10,392 nt of DNA from Sphingobacteriaceae bacterium (GTDB lineage Bacteria; Bacteroidota; Bacteroidia; B-17B0; Aurantibacillaceae): positions 1 to 10,392 of the forward strand of contig JAHEYE010000108.1 of NCBI GenBank assembly GCA_023251695.1, read 5' to 3'. Of this stretch, positions 1 through 6,998 are shown in pieces (the first letter of the stretch is position 1; each line of letters begins with the position of its first letter). The position numbers were made by a program, and so were the translations under genes. A model generated the notes under the pieces. It did no database searches, had not been told where the DNA came from, and saw only the letters and a list, made by a program, of their open reading frames with translations.

Positions 1-223
1 CTAAATCAAGAGCCTGCTTCGAATCATTGTATGCATCGATAAAATTATTTTTGTGGGAAACAAAGGCAAGCTTATTAAGAATTATGACTTTATTGGTGTC
101 TTCAGCAGCTTTATCCAGATTGGCAAGAAGCAGCTTTTTCTTTTCCTGCAATTGAGCCTCACAAACACAACTCAATGCGCAAAACATGATAAAAAGAAAA
201 CCTTTAAAGTTAAGGGTAGACAT
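1..223 (-). CDS. Exported TPR-like protein, N-terminal fragment (runs off left edge)
   Basis: Read on the minus strand, an ATG at 223 opens a frame that stays open to base 2 (74 codons), so only the N-terminus is in the window. Residues 1-24 look like a Sec signal peptide: a short start with one Lys, a hydrophobic core (FLFIMFCALSCV), then a small-residue cut region ending in EAQ. The mature part is helical, with a K-rich stretch and then DTNKVIILNKLAF and IDAYNDSKQALDL. The DTNKV..LNKLA followed by A..Y...ALDL is the pattern that opens many Bacteroidota periplasmic tetratricopeptide proteins, often sensor histidine kinases or LuxR-type regulators with TPR input domains. Which of these it is cannot be told here. 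An in-frame TAG at 230-232 lies just upstream, so the start is 223 or, less likely, Met13. It follows the HMA lipoprotein gene by 36 bases on the same strand, with no clear terminator between. Confidence 0.7.
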   Translation of the reverse strand, partial: MSTLNFKGFLFIMFCALSCVCEAQLQEKKKLLLANLDKAAEDTNKVIILNKLAFVSHKNNFIDAYNDSKQALDL

Positions 224-259
224 TATAAGCTAAAAATACTAAAAAAAGTGAGAATGAAA

Positions 260-613
260 TTATTTAGATTCAAATGGACGGCGGTCGTACTGACAACAAT
301 CAAGCAATTTATTATATGCATAATCATCGGCATAAAACTTATCATTATCATACCCTGCTTTAGCAACAGCGTTTAGTACTGCATCTAAACTTACGAGGGA
401 TGTATCAAGTTTTAAATTCAGAAGTTTCGAATCTTCGTTCCAGATGGCTTCAGAAACCCCATCCATTACACAAGACTTTTCGATAGTAGCTTTACATTTT
501 TCGCAATTACCCCACACATGTGCGGTCATTTCAATAGCAGGCGTTTTACCACCGCCACACGAAAAGGCAACAAAAAGAGACGCTACTGAGAGTATTGAAA
601 GGACCTTTTTCAT
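260..613 (-). CDS. Heavy-metal-associated (HMA) domain lipoprotein
   Basis: A 117-residue exported metal-binding protein. Residues 1-18 form a signal peptide with a lipobox-like AFSC, so Cys19 is the likely lipidated residue, followed by GGGK. The rest resembles a single HMA fold (MerP/CopZ-like), with the metal-binding CxxC at Cys37-Cys40 (GNCEKC) and a third Cys at 48. The domain continues as a beta-alpha-beta pattern through 'VSEAIWNEDSKLLNLKL' and 'LDAVLNAVAKAGYDNDKF'. A second Cys pair sits at 106-107 in a LLDCCQYD tail, which I know from Bacteroidota HMA proteins near metal-handling genes; that tail could add ligands. Membrane anchoring suggests it binds a soft metal such as copper outside the cytoplasm rather than acting as a cytosolic chaperone; this is inference. 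The ATG at 613 lies only 3 bases after the deacetylase stop, so the two are probably co-transcribed. No metal ATPase or metal regulator is visible nearby. Confidence 0.85.
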   Translation of the reverse strand: MKKVLSILSVASLFVAFSCGGGKTPAIEMTAHVWGNCEKCKATIEKSCVMDGVSEAIWNEDSKLLNLKLDTSLVSLDAVLNAVAKAGYDNDKFYADDYAYNKLLDCCQYDRRPFESK

Positions 614-616
614 TGT

Positions 617-1234
617 TTAAAGCGCTGCAAATTTATAATTTAATTTTAAGAAATGCTCAATAGTTTTTGGCAAAGCGTACTTTATCCTCGTTTCTGCCTT
701 CACATTATCATGAAAGAGGATAATACTCCCGTTTTTAACATTTTTAATCACGTTTTTAAGGCAGGTTTCGGGCTTGATGTTTTCGTAATCGTAAGATATT
801 ACATCCCACATAATTATCTTATATCCGTTCAATAAAAGCTTTCTGTATTGCGACTTCTTTAACTGACCATAAGGCGGCCTGAATAGCTTGGTATTGGTAA
901 AGGTTTCGCACCTTTCTGTATCGATTAAATAATCGGTTGTTTTGGTTTTAAAGCCTTTAATATGGTTAAATGTATGGTTTCCTACGCTGTGCCCTTCGCT
1001 GATAATCCGTTCGAAAATAACCCTATTATTCAATATATTGTTGCCTACGCAGAAAAAGGTGGCTTTTACGTTGTAATCCCTTAATGTATCAAGTACCCAC
1101 TCTGTTAAACCAGGAATAGGCCCATCATCGAATGTTAGATATAAAGTTTGGGAAACGGCCTTAACATTCCAAATCGCTTTCGGATATAAAAGCCTTAAGG
1201 CTTTTTGCGGCTGAAGTGTGAGTCGACTAAGCAA
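617..1234 (-). CDS. Polysaccharide deacetylase family protein (NodB/CE4), TTG start
   Basis: A 205-residue NodB-homology (carbohydrate esterase 4) protein expected to remove N-acetyl groups from a GlcNAc-containing polymer such as peptidoglycan, or from a related glycan. The family motifs are all present in order: TFDDGP at 34-39 (catalytic Asp36, metal-binding Asp37), HTFNH at 87-91 (metal His87 and His91), RPPYGQ at 119-124, W143-D144 and LFHDN at 173-177 (catalytic-side His175). The active site therefore looks complete. There is no signal peptide and no accessory domain, so it is a minimal catalytic domain; where it acts is not clear. The start is TTG at 1234. The frame back to the TGA at 1265-1267 holds no ATG or GTG, and the next Met is residue 142, far inside the domain. 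The gene begins 5 bases after the methyltransferase stop and ends 3 bases before the HMA lipoprotein ATG, which supports one transcript. Confidence 0.9.
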   Translation of the reverse strand: MLSRLTLQPQKALRLLYPKAIWNVKAVSQTLYLTFDDGPIPGLTEWVLDTLRDYNVKATFFCVGNNILNNRVIFERIISEGHSVGNHTFNHIKGFKTKTTDYLIDTERCETFTNTKLFRPPYGQLKKSQYRKLLLNGYKIIMWDVISYDYENIKPETCLKNVIKNVKNGSIILFHDNVKAETRIKYALPKTIEHFLKLNYKFAAL

Positions 1235-1239
1235 ATTAT

Positions 1240-2001
1240 TTATTTTTCTGCTATGTAAAACAAATCAAGACTTTTTTCATCAACTGCTTTGGTGAAGAAG
1301 TCCGTGGATTGAATACCAGCCGTTAAATCATTATTCGAGTTCAATAACTTTTTGCGGTTGCGCCTGTTCATATAATCATACGGTACTTGTAAAATCTGAC
1401 GCGGCAAAATCCATTGCAAATTAAATACATCGTATTTCATCACTTTTTGCACCGACTCTTTATTCTTGTGATAGTACGCCATCACTTTATCATTCCCATA
1501 AACACCTTTTGTGTCTACCGTTTTGAAATATTTTTTCAGCAATACAGATAATTCATCCGGCTTATATTCCCTTATGTGCCAGGGATTACGGCTTAACGAC
1601 ATAAACCTGTTTGGTGTGGTAACAATTAACTTTCCTCCCGGCTTTAAAACGCGGGCGATTTCCTTCACATATAAATCATCGGGAACAATGTGTTCAATAA
1701 CCTGAAATGTTACTACAAAATCGAAACTGTTATCAGCAATTCCCTGAAAAGGCGGAACAGTTTGTTGTTTGAACTCAACATTTGGATATGTTTTGAAATC
1801 TACATCACAAACAAATTTATCGAGTGTAACGAATTTTGAAACGACAGGCGCAATGTATTTGATACCATAACCGGAACCGGTTCCGATTTCTAAAACATCT
1901 CCCTTTACAATTTTTGCAGCTTCCAGATAAGCGAAAATACTACGCTGTAAAACATAATTGTCAGAAAAATCCGTAGCACTTACTCTTTCGGCAGTCGACA
2001 T
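1240..2001 (-). CDS. Class I SAM-dependent methyltransferase
   Basis: A 253-residue protein with a Rossmann-type methyltransferase fold (Methyltransf_11/25-like). Motif I, VLEIGTGSGYG, is at 36-46 and binds S-adenosylmethionine. An acidic residue at the end of strand 2 (Asp61 in TLDK) would contact the ribose. FDFVVTFQVIEHI at 93-105 is the motif IV region, and VLKPGGKLIVTTPN at 118-131 is the motif VI region. The IEH plus TTPN combination is common in methyltransferases acting on small molecules, lipids, quinones or glycans, so the substrate cannot be read from sequence. Beyond residue about 140 a C-terminal part (HIREYKPDEL, then a basic stretch YMNRRNRKK) may form a substrate lid. No signal peptide or membrane segment is evident, so it is cytoplasmic. 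It follows the DUF2723 gene by 50 bases and precedes the deacetylase by 5 bases. Modification of an envelope glycan or lipid is a guess from the neighbours only. Confidence 0.85.
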   Translation of the reverse strand: MSTAERVSATDFSDNYVLQRSIFAYLEAAKIVKGDVLEIGTGSGYGIKYIAPVVSKFVTLDKFVCDVDFKTYPNVEFKQQTVPPFQGIADNSFDFVVTFQVIEHIVPDDLYVKEIARVLKPGGKLIVTTPNRFMSLSRNPWHIREYKPDELSVLLKKYFKTVDTKGVYGNDKVMAYYHKNKESVQKVMKYDVFNLQWILPRQILQVPYDYMNRRNRKKLLNSNNDLTAGIQSTDFFTKAVDEKSLDLFYIAEK

Positions 2002-2051
2002 TTTGCGAATGTTTATTTAATAACGGTTGTCATCCTGAGTTTGCCGGAGAA

Positions 2052-5000
2052 TTAATTAGCCATTGGCTTCGGTTGTCCCTGAGGCATTAGTTCCTCCGGT
2101 GGAATAATCGACTGTAAGCGCGTCATTAATTCCTTTTGCAAAGCTTCTTGCTTAAACTGTCCGGTTAATCCAACTAATCGGCGCATAATCTCTTTACACT
2201 GGTTAACTTCCCTTCCGAAAGCAATACGGTGCTGACTCTTTTGGGCGTTGTAAACGCGTAAGTCGCCTTCAAAAATTCCGAATAATTCCTTTGCTAATTC
2301 GTTTGCTTTTTTAGTTTCACCTAATTGGTAATATCCGGCTGTGATGGTAAACAAAGTTGCATCGTAAGGCACATTAGAATCCGGCATTTTTTCCAAACAC
2401 TTATCCAATATTGCTTTTGCTTTGCTCTTTTTGCCTTCGCTGATTAAAGCATTTGCTAAGATTGACATTTGCATCCGGAGATTTGCAGCCATGCGCATAC
2501 AATTCTCATCAAGGTTAACGCCTTGTTTATCCATTCCGCCCCATAAAAATTTCTCCATGATGTTTTTGTACATCACTTCAGTATTTACGCGGCCACCCAC
2601 ATTTTCTTCATCTTCGGTTTGCTTAATCGGAACTAAGCGGAAAGCCAATCCTTCCAGCTGAAAATACTTTTCAAGACCAACATAAGCTTCATTACCTGTG
2701 GTAACAGCGAAATATATCGGACGCTTCCAATCCGTATGTGCCAATAAGTCTAACACCATTAAATCATTTTTAGTAATAGCACCACGTGGAATTGTCCAAC
2801 TTATGTTTTTTGCAATGCGGGAGGTATCTTTTATTGCCACAATTTTATTTTTCATGACAGCCATGCAATCTACCGGCAAATAGAATTGCTTGGTTGGCAA
2901 ATAATCTAACAAACCACTTCCGTATTCAAATTTATTAGCAGGGTCATCACTCTCAACAAACTTAATAGCCTGTTTCAAATTCATAGGGCCCGTATTTTTA
3001 TCAAACAAATAAACTACTTCGCGTTTACGGCATAATAATTTTTCTTCTGGAATAGTGAATGGAACCGGAGCTGATTCGTAAGCAGCACGGCGCATCTGAC
3101 GGATGTACCAGTCGGTTTGCAATAAACTTAAATTACAAACGCGCACATCAGTTCTTATACCTTCCACTTCCTGTGCATACCATAAAGGGAACGTATCGTT
3201 ATCACCATTGGTAAATAAAATTGCATTCGGGGCGCAAGACTCAAGATAATTGATCGCCACATCACGGGAAAGTGTACGGACAGAACGATTGTGATCATCC
3301 CAACCGCCAGCTACCATTAGTGACGGCGCAATCATTGCAATACACGTCGAAAGAATCGCTGCTGTTTTTAAATTTGATTTCTTACTCAACAAATCAAATA
3401 AGAATAATACACCAAAACCAATCCAAATAGCGAATGCATAAAACGATCCTGCGTAAGCATAATCCCTTTCACGCGGCTGATAAGGTGTTGGATTGAGGTA
3501 AATAATAATTGCTACACCTGTGAGTAGGAAGAAAGATCCTACAACCCAGGCTCCGCCTTTGTTATTTTTATACTGAAACCAAAAACCAAGTAAGCCCAAA
3601 ATGAGCGGAATACCAAAGAAAAAATTTTGTGCTTTGTTGTCTTTCATCAAATGTGTTTTCAAACTGCTGTCCGAATCCAAAATGAAATCGTCAATCGCTT
3701 TTATTCCGGTAATTGCATTTCCTTCGAGGGTATTATTGCTCATTCCCTGAATGTCGTTCTGTCTTCCCATATAATTCCATAAGAAATAACGGAAATACAT
3801 ATATTTTAACTGGTAATTGAAAAAGAAACGCATGTTGGCTCCAAATGTTGGTATTTCTACCGATTCACTCTCGCCTGTTTGTTCGTTGGAGCGCGTAACA
3901 GTTCTGTGATTACCGGCAACATCCCCCCAATAACGATAGGCTGCTTCGTGATGACTCTGGCTACTCCACATACGTGGGAAAATAGTACAGAATTCTTCTT
4001 CGTAAACAGGAATATCATTTTTACGGTCGTCAGCCATAACATATTTTTTCTGCTTCTCATCCTTCACATAAATCGGATCGCCGTCTTTAAATTGCGAATT
4101 CGATTTTGGAGGTGCATTGTAATATTGCCCGTATAAAATAGGCCAGTCGCCGTATTGCTCACGTAATAAATACGAAAGCATATTCGGAGCGTTCTCGGGA
4201 TCGTTTTCATCCATTGGTGTATTGGCTTGCGAACGGATAACCAGTACAAAGAACGATGAGTAGCCTATTAATATCGTCGCTAAACTCATCATGATAACGT
4301 TTAAACTGTTGTATTTGGATTTAATTTTAGTAATGCCGTAAATTATGGCACCAAATGAGAGTGCCCGCGTAAATTTTGCACCAATGCTCGGTCCACTTAT
4401 AATAACAATAGCCGCAAATGCGATTAGTGAATATAAACCCAATTTATAATGGGTTTCGTTTTTCGAATTCGTATACATTACAAAACCGGTGAGGGAAAGA
4501 ATCAATAAGCCAAAATAAATCATTGTTCCTGTACTGAAACCCATGTGAAGGTTATTGGTAAAGTATACTTCTGTATCCGATACAAATTTTACAATTTTGG
4601 GAATGAGCAAAGATTGAACACTACCTAAAATTAATACCGAAACAATTCCCGCAATAAAAAAGCTTTTCCAGGAGAACGTATATTTTTTGTAATAATAAAT
4701 GAAGCAAATAGCAGGAATAACAAGTAGGTTTAACAAGTGAACGCCGATAGATAAACCCATTAAGTAAGAAATGAGAACCAGCCACCGCATGGCACCAATC
4801 GGATTCGTATCATCTTCTTCATCCCATTTCAAAATGGCCCAAAAAACAATGGCGGTAAAGAATGCTGACATAGCATACACCTCGCCCTCAACGGCCGAAA
4901 ACCAAAACGAATCGGAAAAAGTATAAGCAAGGGCACCAACAGCACCTGCTCCTAATACAGCGTATTGTTTCGCCTCAATAAATTCCTGTCCCTTTTTTAT

Positions 5001-5321
5001 AAGCGCTTTAAATGCAAGGCGGGTGATAGTCCAGAATAAAAACAAAATACTGAATGAACTGCACAGTGCCGACATAATGTTGATCATCATACCTGCACTA
5101 GCCGGATCGCCACCGCCGAAAAGAGCGAAAAAACGGCCTATTAACATGAAAAATGGAGCACCCGGAGGGTGACCAACCTCTAGCTTATAGGCACAGGCTA
5201 CATATTCACCACAATCCCAAAAACTGGCAGTTGGCTCAATAGTGGCGCAATAGGTAAATGTAGCAACGGCGAAAACAAGCCATCCGATTATGTTATTTAA
5301 TTTTTTAAATGCAGGCGTCAT
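2052..5321 (-). CDS. DUF2723 family integral membrane protein (GT-C / TMEM260-like glycosyltransferase)
   Basis: About 1089 residues from the ATG at 5321. The N-terminal part is a DUF2723 domain: a first helix (IIGWLVFAVATFTYCA), then an outside loop with FWDCGE at 34-39 and VGHPPGAP at 49-56. The Asp/Glu in this loop matches the acidic motif that GT-C transferases use for metal and lipid-phosphate sugar binding. Human TMEM260 shares this domain and is an O-mannosyltransferase, and the family is also called glycosyltransferase family 117. About ten or more further hydrophobic segments follow, interrupted by soluble loops. Conserved Bacteroidota stretches include GGWDDHNRS and TNGDNDTFPLWYAQEVEG. 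Residues about 950-1020 look like TPR-type helical pairs, and the tail is Pro/Gln-rich. Expected site: inner membrane, active side facing the periplasm. Acceptor and sugar are unknown. A TTG at 5354 would add 11 residues but lies upstream of the predicted promoter box at 5343-5350, so I prefer 5321. Confidence 0.9.
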   Translation of the reverse strand: MTPAFKKLNNIIGWLVFAVATFTYCATIEPTASFWDCGEYVACAYKLEVGHPPGAPFFMLIGRFFALFGGGDPASAGMMINIMSALCSSFSILFLFWTITRLAFKALIKKGQEFIEAKQYAVLGAGAVGALAYTFSDSFWFSAVEGEVYAMSAFFTAIVFWAILKWDEEDDTNPIGAMRWLVLISYLMGLSIGVHLLNLLVIPAICFIYYYKKYTFSWKSFFIAGIVSVLILGSVQSLLIPKIVKFVSDTEVYFTNNLHMGFSTGTMIYFGLLILSLTGFVMYTNSKNETHYKLGLYSLIAFAAIVIISGPSIGAKFTRALSFGAIIYGITKIKSKYNSLNVIMMSLATILIGYSSFFVLVIRSQANTPMDENDPENAPNMLSYLLREQYGDWPILYGQYYNAPPKSNSQFKDGDPIYVKDEKQKKYVMADDRKNDIPVYEEEFCTIFPRMWSSQSHHEAAYRYWGDVAGNHRTVTRSNEQTGESESVEIPTFGANMRFFFNYQLKYMYFRYFLWNYMGRQNDIQGMSNNTLEGNAITGIKAIDDFILDSDSSLKTHLMKDNKAQNFFFGIPLILGLLGFWFQYKNNKGGAWVVGSFFLLTGVAIIIYLNPTPYQPRERDYAYAGSFYAFAIWIGFGVLFLFDLLSKKSNLKTAAILSTCIAMIAPSLMVAGGWDDHNRSVRTLSRDVAINYLESCAPNAILFTNGDNDTFPLWYAQEVEGIRTDVRVCNLSLLQTDWYIRQMRRAAYESAPVPFTIPEEKLLCRKREVVYLFDKNTGPMNLKQAIKFVESDDPANKFEYGSGLLDYLPTKQFYLPVDCMAVMKNKIVAIKDTSRIAKNISWTIPRGAITKNDLMVLDLLAHTDWKRPIYFAVTTGNEAYVGLEKYFQLEGLAFRLVPIKQTEDEENVGGRVNTEVMYKNIMEKFLWGGMDKQGVNLDENCMRMAANLRMQMSILANALISEGKKSKAKAILDKCLEKMPDSNVPYDATLFTITAGYYQLGETKKANELAKELFGIFEGDLRVYNAQKSQHRIAFGREVNQCKEIMRRLVGLTGQFKQEALQKELMTRLQSIIPPEELMPQGQPKPMAN

Positions 5322-5342
5322 ATAATGAATAATGATAAGTTG

Positions 5343-5373
5343 CGAAGGTAACAAAATGCCCCGTAAAGGCTAA
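5343..5373 (-). promoter_or_regulatory. Candidate leftward promoter for the DUF2723 gene
   Basis: On the minus strand TACCTTCG (5343-5350) differs by one base from the Bacteroidota -7 consensus TAnnTTTG. TTAG (5370-5373), 19 bases further upstream, differs by one base from the -33 element TTTG. This would put transcription start some 15-20 bases before the ATG at 5321, and downstream of the alternative TTG at 5354. Two imperfect boxes make this a moderate call. Confidence 0.4.
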
Positions 5374-5403
5374 GGTTTTAAGGGCTAAATTTTTGAAAAA
5401 TTA

Positions 5404-5433
5404 TTTGACTTAACAGAAAAAATGTTAATTTTG
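5404..5433 (+). promoter_or_regulatory. Promoter of the tRNA-Gln gene (Bacteroidota sigma-ABfr type)
   Basis: TTTG at 5404-5407 and TAATTTTG at 5426-5433 match the Bacteroidota housekeeping consensus (TTTG at -33, TAnnTTTG at -7) without mismatch, and are separated by 18 bases. The -7 box is followed by C and ends 13 bases before the tRNA 5' end, leaving a short 5' leader for RNase P to remove. Confidence 0.75.
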
Positions 5434-5446
5434 CAGCGCCTCAAAA

Positions 5447-5519
5447 TGTCCGATGGTGTAACTGGCAACACGTCTGATTTTGGTTCAGAAGAGTCTAGGT
5501 TCGAAACCTAGTCGGACAA
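5447..5519 (+). tRNA. tRNA-Gln (anticodon UUG)
   Basis: A complete 73-base cloverleaf reading CAA (and CAG by wobble). The acceptor stem 5447-5453 pairs with 5512-5518 over all 7 positions, with discriminator A5519. The D stem is 5456-5459 with 5468-5471. The anticodon stem 5473-5477 pairs with 5485-5489 around loop TTTTGGT, with anticodon TTG at 5480-5482. The T stem is 5495-5499 with 5507-5511, around a TTCGAAA loop. The variable loop is 5 bases. CCA is not encoded (CAA follows), so it must be added after transcription. The weak U-A first acceptor pair is typical of tRNA-Gln. Base 37 is G (5483), preceded by G36, which is the G36-G37 pair that TrmD recognises. A consensus promoter precedes it and an intrinsic terminator follows 26 bases later, so it is a single-gene unit. 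Confidence 0.97.
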
Positions 5520-5545
5520 CAATGAAGTAGAAAAATCCACATCAG

Positions 5546-5571
5546 ACCCCTTTTAATCAAAGGGGTTTTTT
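5546..5571 (+). terminator. Intrinsic terminator after tRNA-Gln
   Basis: ACCCCTTT (5546-5553) pairs perfectly with AAAGGGGT (5559-5566) around the five-base loop TAATC, and a T run to 5571 follows. This is a rho-independent terminator in the plus direction, 26 bases past the tRNA. It insulates the tRNA from the gene at 5617. Confidence 0.85.
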
Positions 5572-5616
5572 GTTTCGTTCTTTTTTGTACTTTTATTCAT
5601 CTCTTTCAACTCCTTA

Positions 5617-6147
5617 ATGAAAATCAAACACTCCATATTTTTTTCTTTTGCCCTGTTGATTCAGTTTTTTTCTAAATCTCAAACTCTGAAATACGAATTC
5701 ATTAAAAACTGTTTGATTTATACCGAAACCGAGATTATTTCAGATTTAACAGCGCGTAATTTTAATTTTGTGAGTAAGGAAACCGTTAATTTAGGGGATC
5801 CCTTAATCAACCGTTCGGATTATTATACAAGCAAAAAAGAAGGTAGTAACGATACCGCGGAAGTAGCCGTATTTATCAACAAAAGAAAATCATCAAAGAA
5901 AAGTGTTGTTTTTTCGTTTGTGGAAACAGATGCTTTTGCTAATTACAACATGCTCGAAAATAAAATTATTGCAGGTTTAAAGAAAGAAGGCACTTTTAAG
6001 AGTGATAAGTTTGATGCTGACGTTACAAAATACTCCTTCGACGATAATTATTTTTATTATTTATTCAAGGACGAATTCATTTGGTACATAATAGTTTCGA
6101 ATTTCAAACTTGAAGAGCATTATTTTACTCTTAAGTCCTCAAAGTAA
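5617..6147 (+). CDS. Exported protein of unknown function
   Basis: I do not recognise this 176-residue protein. Residues 1-22 are a signal peptide: KIKH at the start, a hydrophobic core FFSFALLIQFF, and a cut region ending SKSQ. There is no lipobox Cys and no later membrane span, so the mature protein is predicted to be soluble in the periplasm or outside. It has one Cys (32) and is rich in Lys, Phe, Asp and Tyr. The mature part alternates short helix-like stretches (TETEIISDLTARNF, AFANYNMLENKIIAGLKKEG) with beta-like ones (AEVAVFINKR, KSVVFSFVETD, NYFYYLFKDEFIWYIIVS). The order suggests a compact alpha/beta domain. The ATG at 5617 is the first in frame and gives a good signal peptide. Upstream lie only the tRNA terminator and a poor -7-like box (TACTTTTA, 5588-5595). 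Its stop is 4 bases from the stop of the convergent gene, and no terminator separates them. Confidence 0.75.
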   Translation: MKIKHSIFFSFALLIQFFSKSQTLKYEFIKNCLIYTETEIISDLTARNFNFVSKETVNLGDPLINRSDYYTSKKEGSNDTAEVAVFINKRKSSKKSVVFSFVETDAFANYNMLENKIIAGLKKEGTFKSDKFDADVTKYSFDDNYFYYLFKDEFIWYIIVSNFKLEEHYFTLKSSK

Positions 6148-6151
6148 ATTA

Positions 6152-6928
6152 TTAATCTTCCTTTTTAGGACCCTCCTTATTATTCTGAATACCGAGTTCC
6201 GGATATTCCGGATCAAAGGCTATTTCATAGAAGTTTGTTCCCCTGTGATACTCCACAACTAATTTAGATTTACCATCCCATTCCTCAATTGGGGTTTTTG
6301 TCATGTTGGTAATCGTTTTTGCACACGAATTAATATATTTATTTTTCCAAGTTGCCCGTCCTTCCACCACGTTCCATCTGGCAAAAAACAATTTTGCTTC
6401 CTTCTCGCCATTACAATTACCGCCCGATTTCGAAAACGCATAAACATAAAGTAAAACATAAACCGAATCGCCATTTTGCTTTTCGAAAATTACTTTACCA
6501 TATTCCGGGTCTTTACAAATTGAATCCACAACACAATACAGTAAATTTGTATCCTTATTGATAAGGTTGATGCATAATTTCATTTTATCACCCTCGCGTG
6601 TCGGACGTTTAGTTGTTACATAAAACGTATTATTTCTTTTTTTATATGCTAGCTTGAATGCCTTACGGATTGAATCATTACTACGCTTTACCTCTTTGAA
6701 ATAGGTTTTTTTACCAGTAACAGGATCTGTTTCGCTTTCATGCGGCAATTGATAATCAACAGCCTCAAAGGGCGTCATACCATCATACATAGCAAATCCC
6801 AAAATAGTATCAACCGATGGTCGTGGTGCCGACACAGATGAAACGCCTTCCTCTTTCTTTTTCTTGATTTGAGCTGAAACAGCAATTGAAGTAATTACGA
6901 AAAATACTAAAAGTAGTTTTTTACTCAT
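6152..6928 (-). CDS. Exported protein of unknown function, five cysteines
   Basis: A 258-residue protein I do not recognise. Residues 1-20 are a clear signal peptide (KK, hydrophobic LLLVFFVITSIAV, SAQ cut site), followed by a basic stretch IKKKKEE. There is no lipobox and no second membrane segment, so it is predicted periplasmic or secreted. Five cysteines fall at 119, 132, 138, 172 and 202 in the mature part, enough for two disulfides. Beta-like stretches dominate the middle (NNTFYVTTKRP, NLLYCVVDSI, SVYVLLYVYAFS, LFFARWNVVEG, KLVVEYHRGTNFYEIAF), and the last 15 or so residues are charged and low-complexity. No retaining C-terminal sorting domain is visible. It has its own candidate promoter at 6949-6981 and converges on the unknown protein at 5617-6147. 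No sequence resemblance between the two is obvious beyond both being exported. Confidence 0.75.
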   Translation of the reverse strand: MSKKLLLVFFVITSIAVSAQIKKKKEEGVSSVSAPRPSVDTILGFAMYDGMTPFEAVDYQLPHESETDPVTGKKTYFKEVKRSNDSIRKAFKLAYKKRNNTFYVTTKRPTREGDKMKLCINLINKDTNLLYCVVDSICKDPEYGKVIFEKQNGDSVYVLLYVYAFSKSGGNCNGEKEAKLFFARWNVVEGRATWKNKYINSCAKTITNMTKTPIEEWDGKSKLVVEYHRGTNFYEIAFDPEYPELGIQNNKEGPKKED

Positions 6929-6948
6929 TTTGACATTGTTTTATATTA

Positions 6949-6981
6949 CAATATTATAAAAGAATAACCTTCGAAACCAAA
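6949..6981 (-). promoter_or_regulatory. Candidate promoter of the 258-residue exported protein
   Basis: On the minus strand TTTG (6978-6981) stands 21 bases before TAATATTG (6949-6956), which differs by one base from the Bacteroidota -7 consensus TAnnTTTG. The box ends 20 bases before the ATG at 6928, a sensible leader length. The region is very AT-rich, so chance matches are likely. Confidence 0.4.
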
Positions 6982-6998
6982 CTAATTTGATAAACAGA

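Noticed and set aside
53..376. Plus-strand open frame of 107 codons across the left edge
   Set aside because: It lies opposite the signal-peptide start of the TPR protein and the end of the HMA gene. Its translation is low-complexity and basic, with no recognisable fold, so it is a shadow frame.
3857..4249. Short open frames on both strands inside the DUF2723 gene
   Set aside because: They overlap well-conserved coding sequence in other frames and show no domain, so they are shadows.
5343..5354. TTG at 5354 as start of the DUF2723 gene
   Set aside because: It adds 11 residues with no family resemblance, sits upstream of the likely -7 box, and an ATG at 5321 gives the usual N-terminus.
5447..5571. 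tRNA-Gln 3' end as an integration site
   Set aside because: I found no second copy of the tRNA 3' end in the window, and no integrase or foreign gene downstream.
5588..5595. TACTTTTA as a promoter for the exported protein at 5617
   Set aside because: It has one mismatch to the -7 consensus, and the nearest TTTG (5569-5572, in the terminator T run) is only 15 bases away, so I did not list it as a feature.
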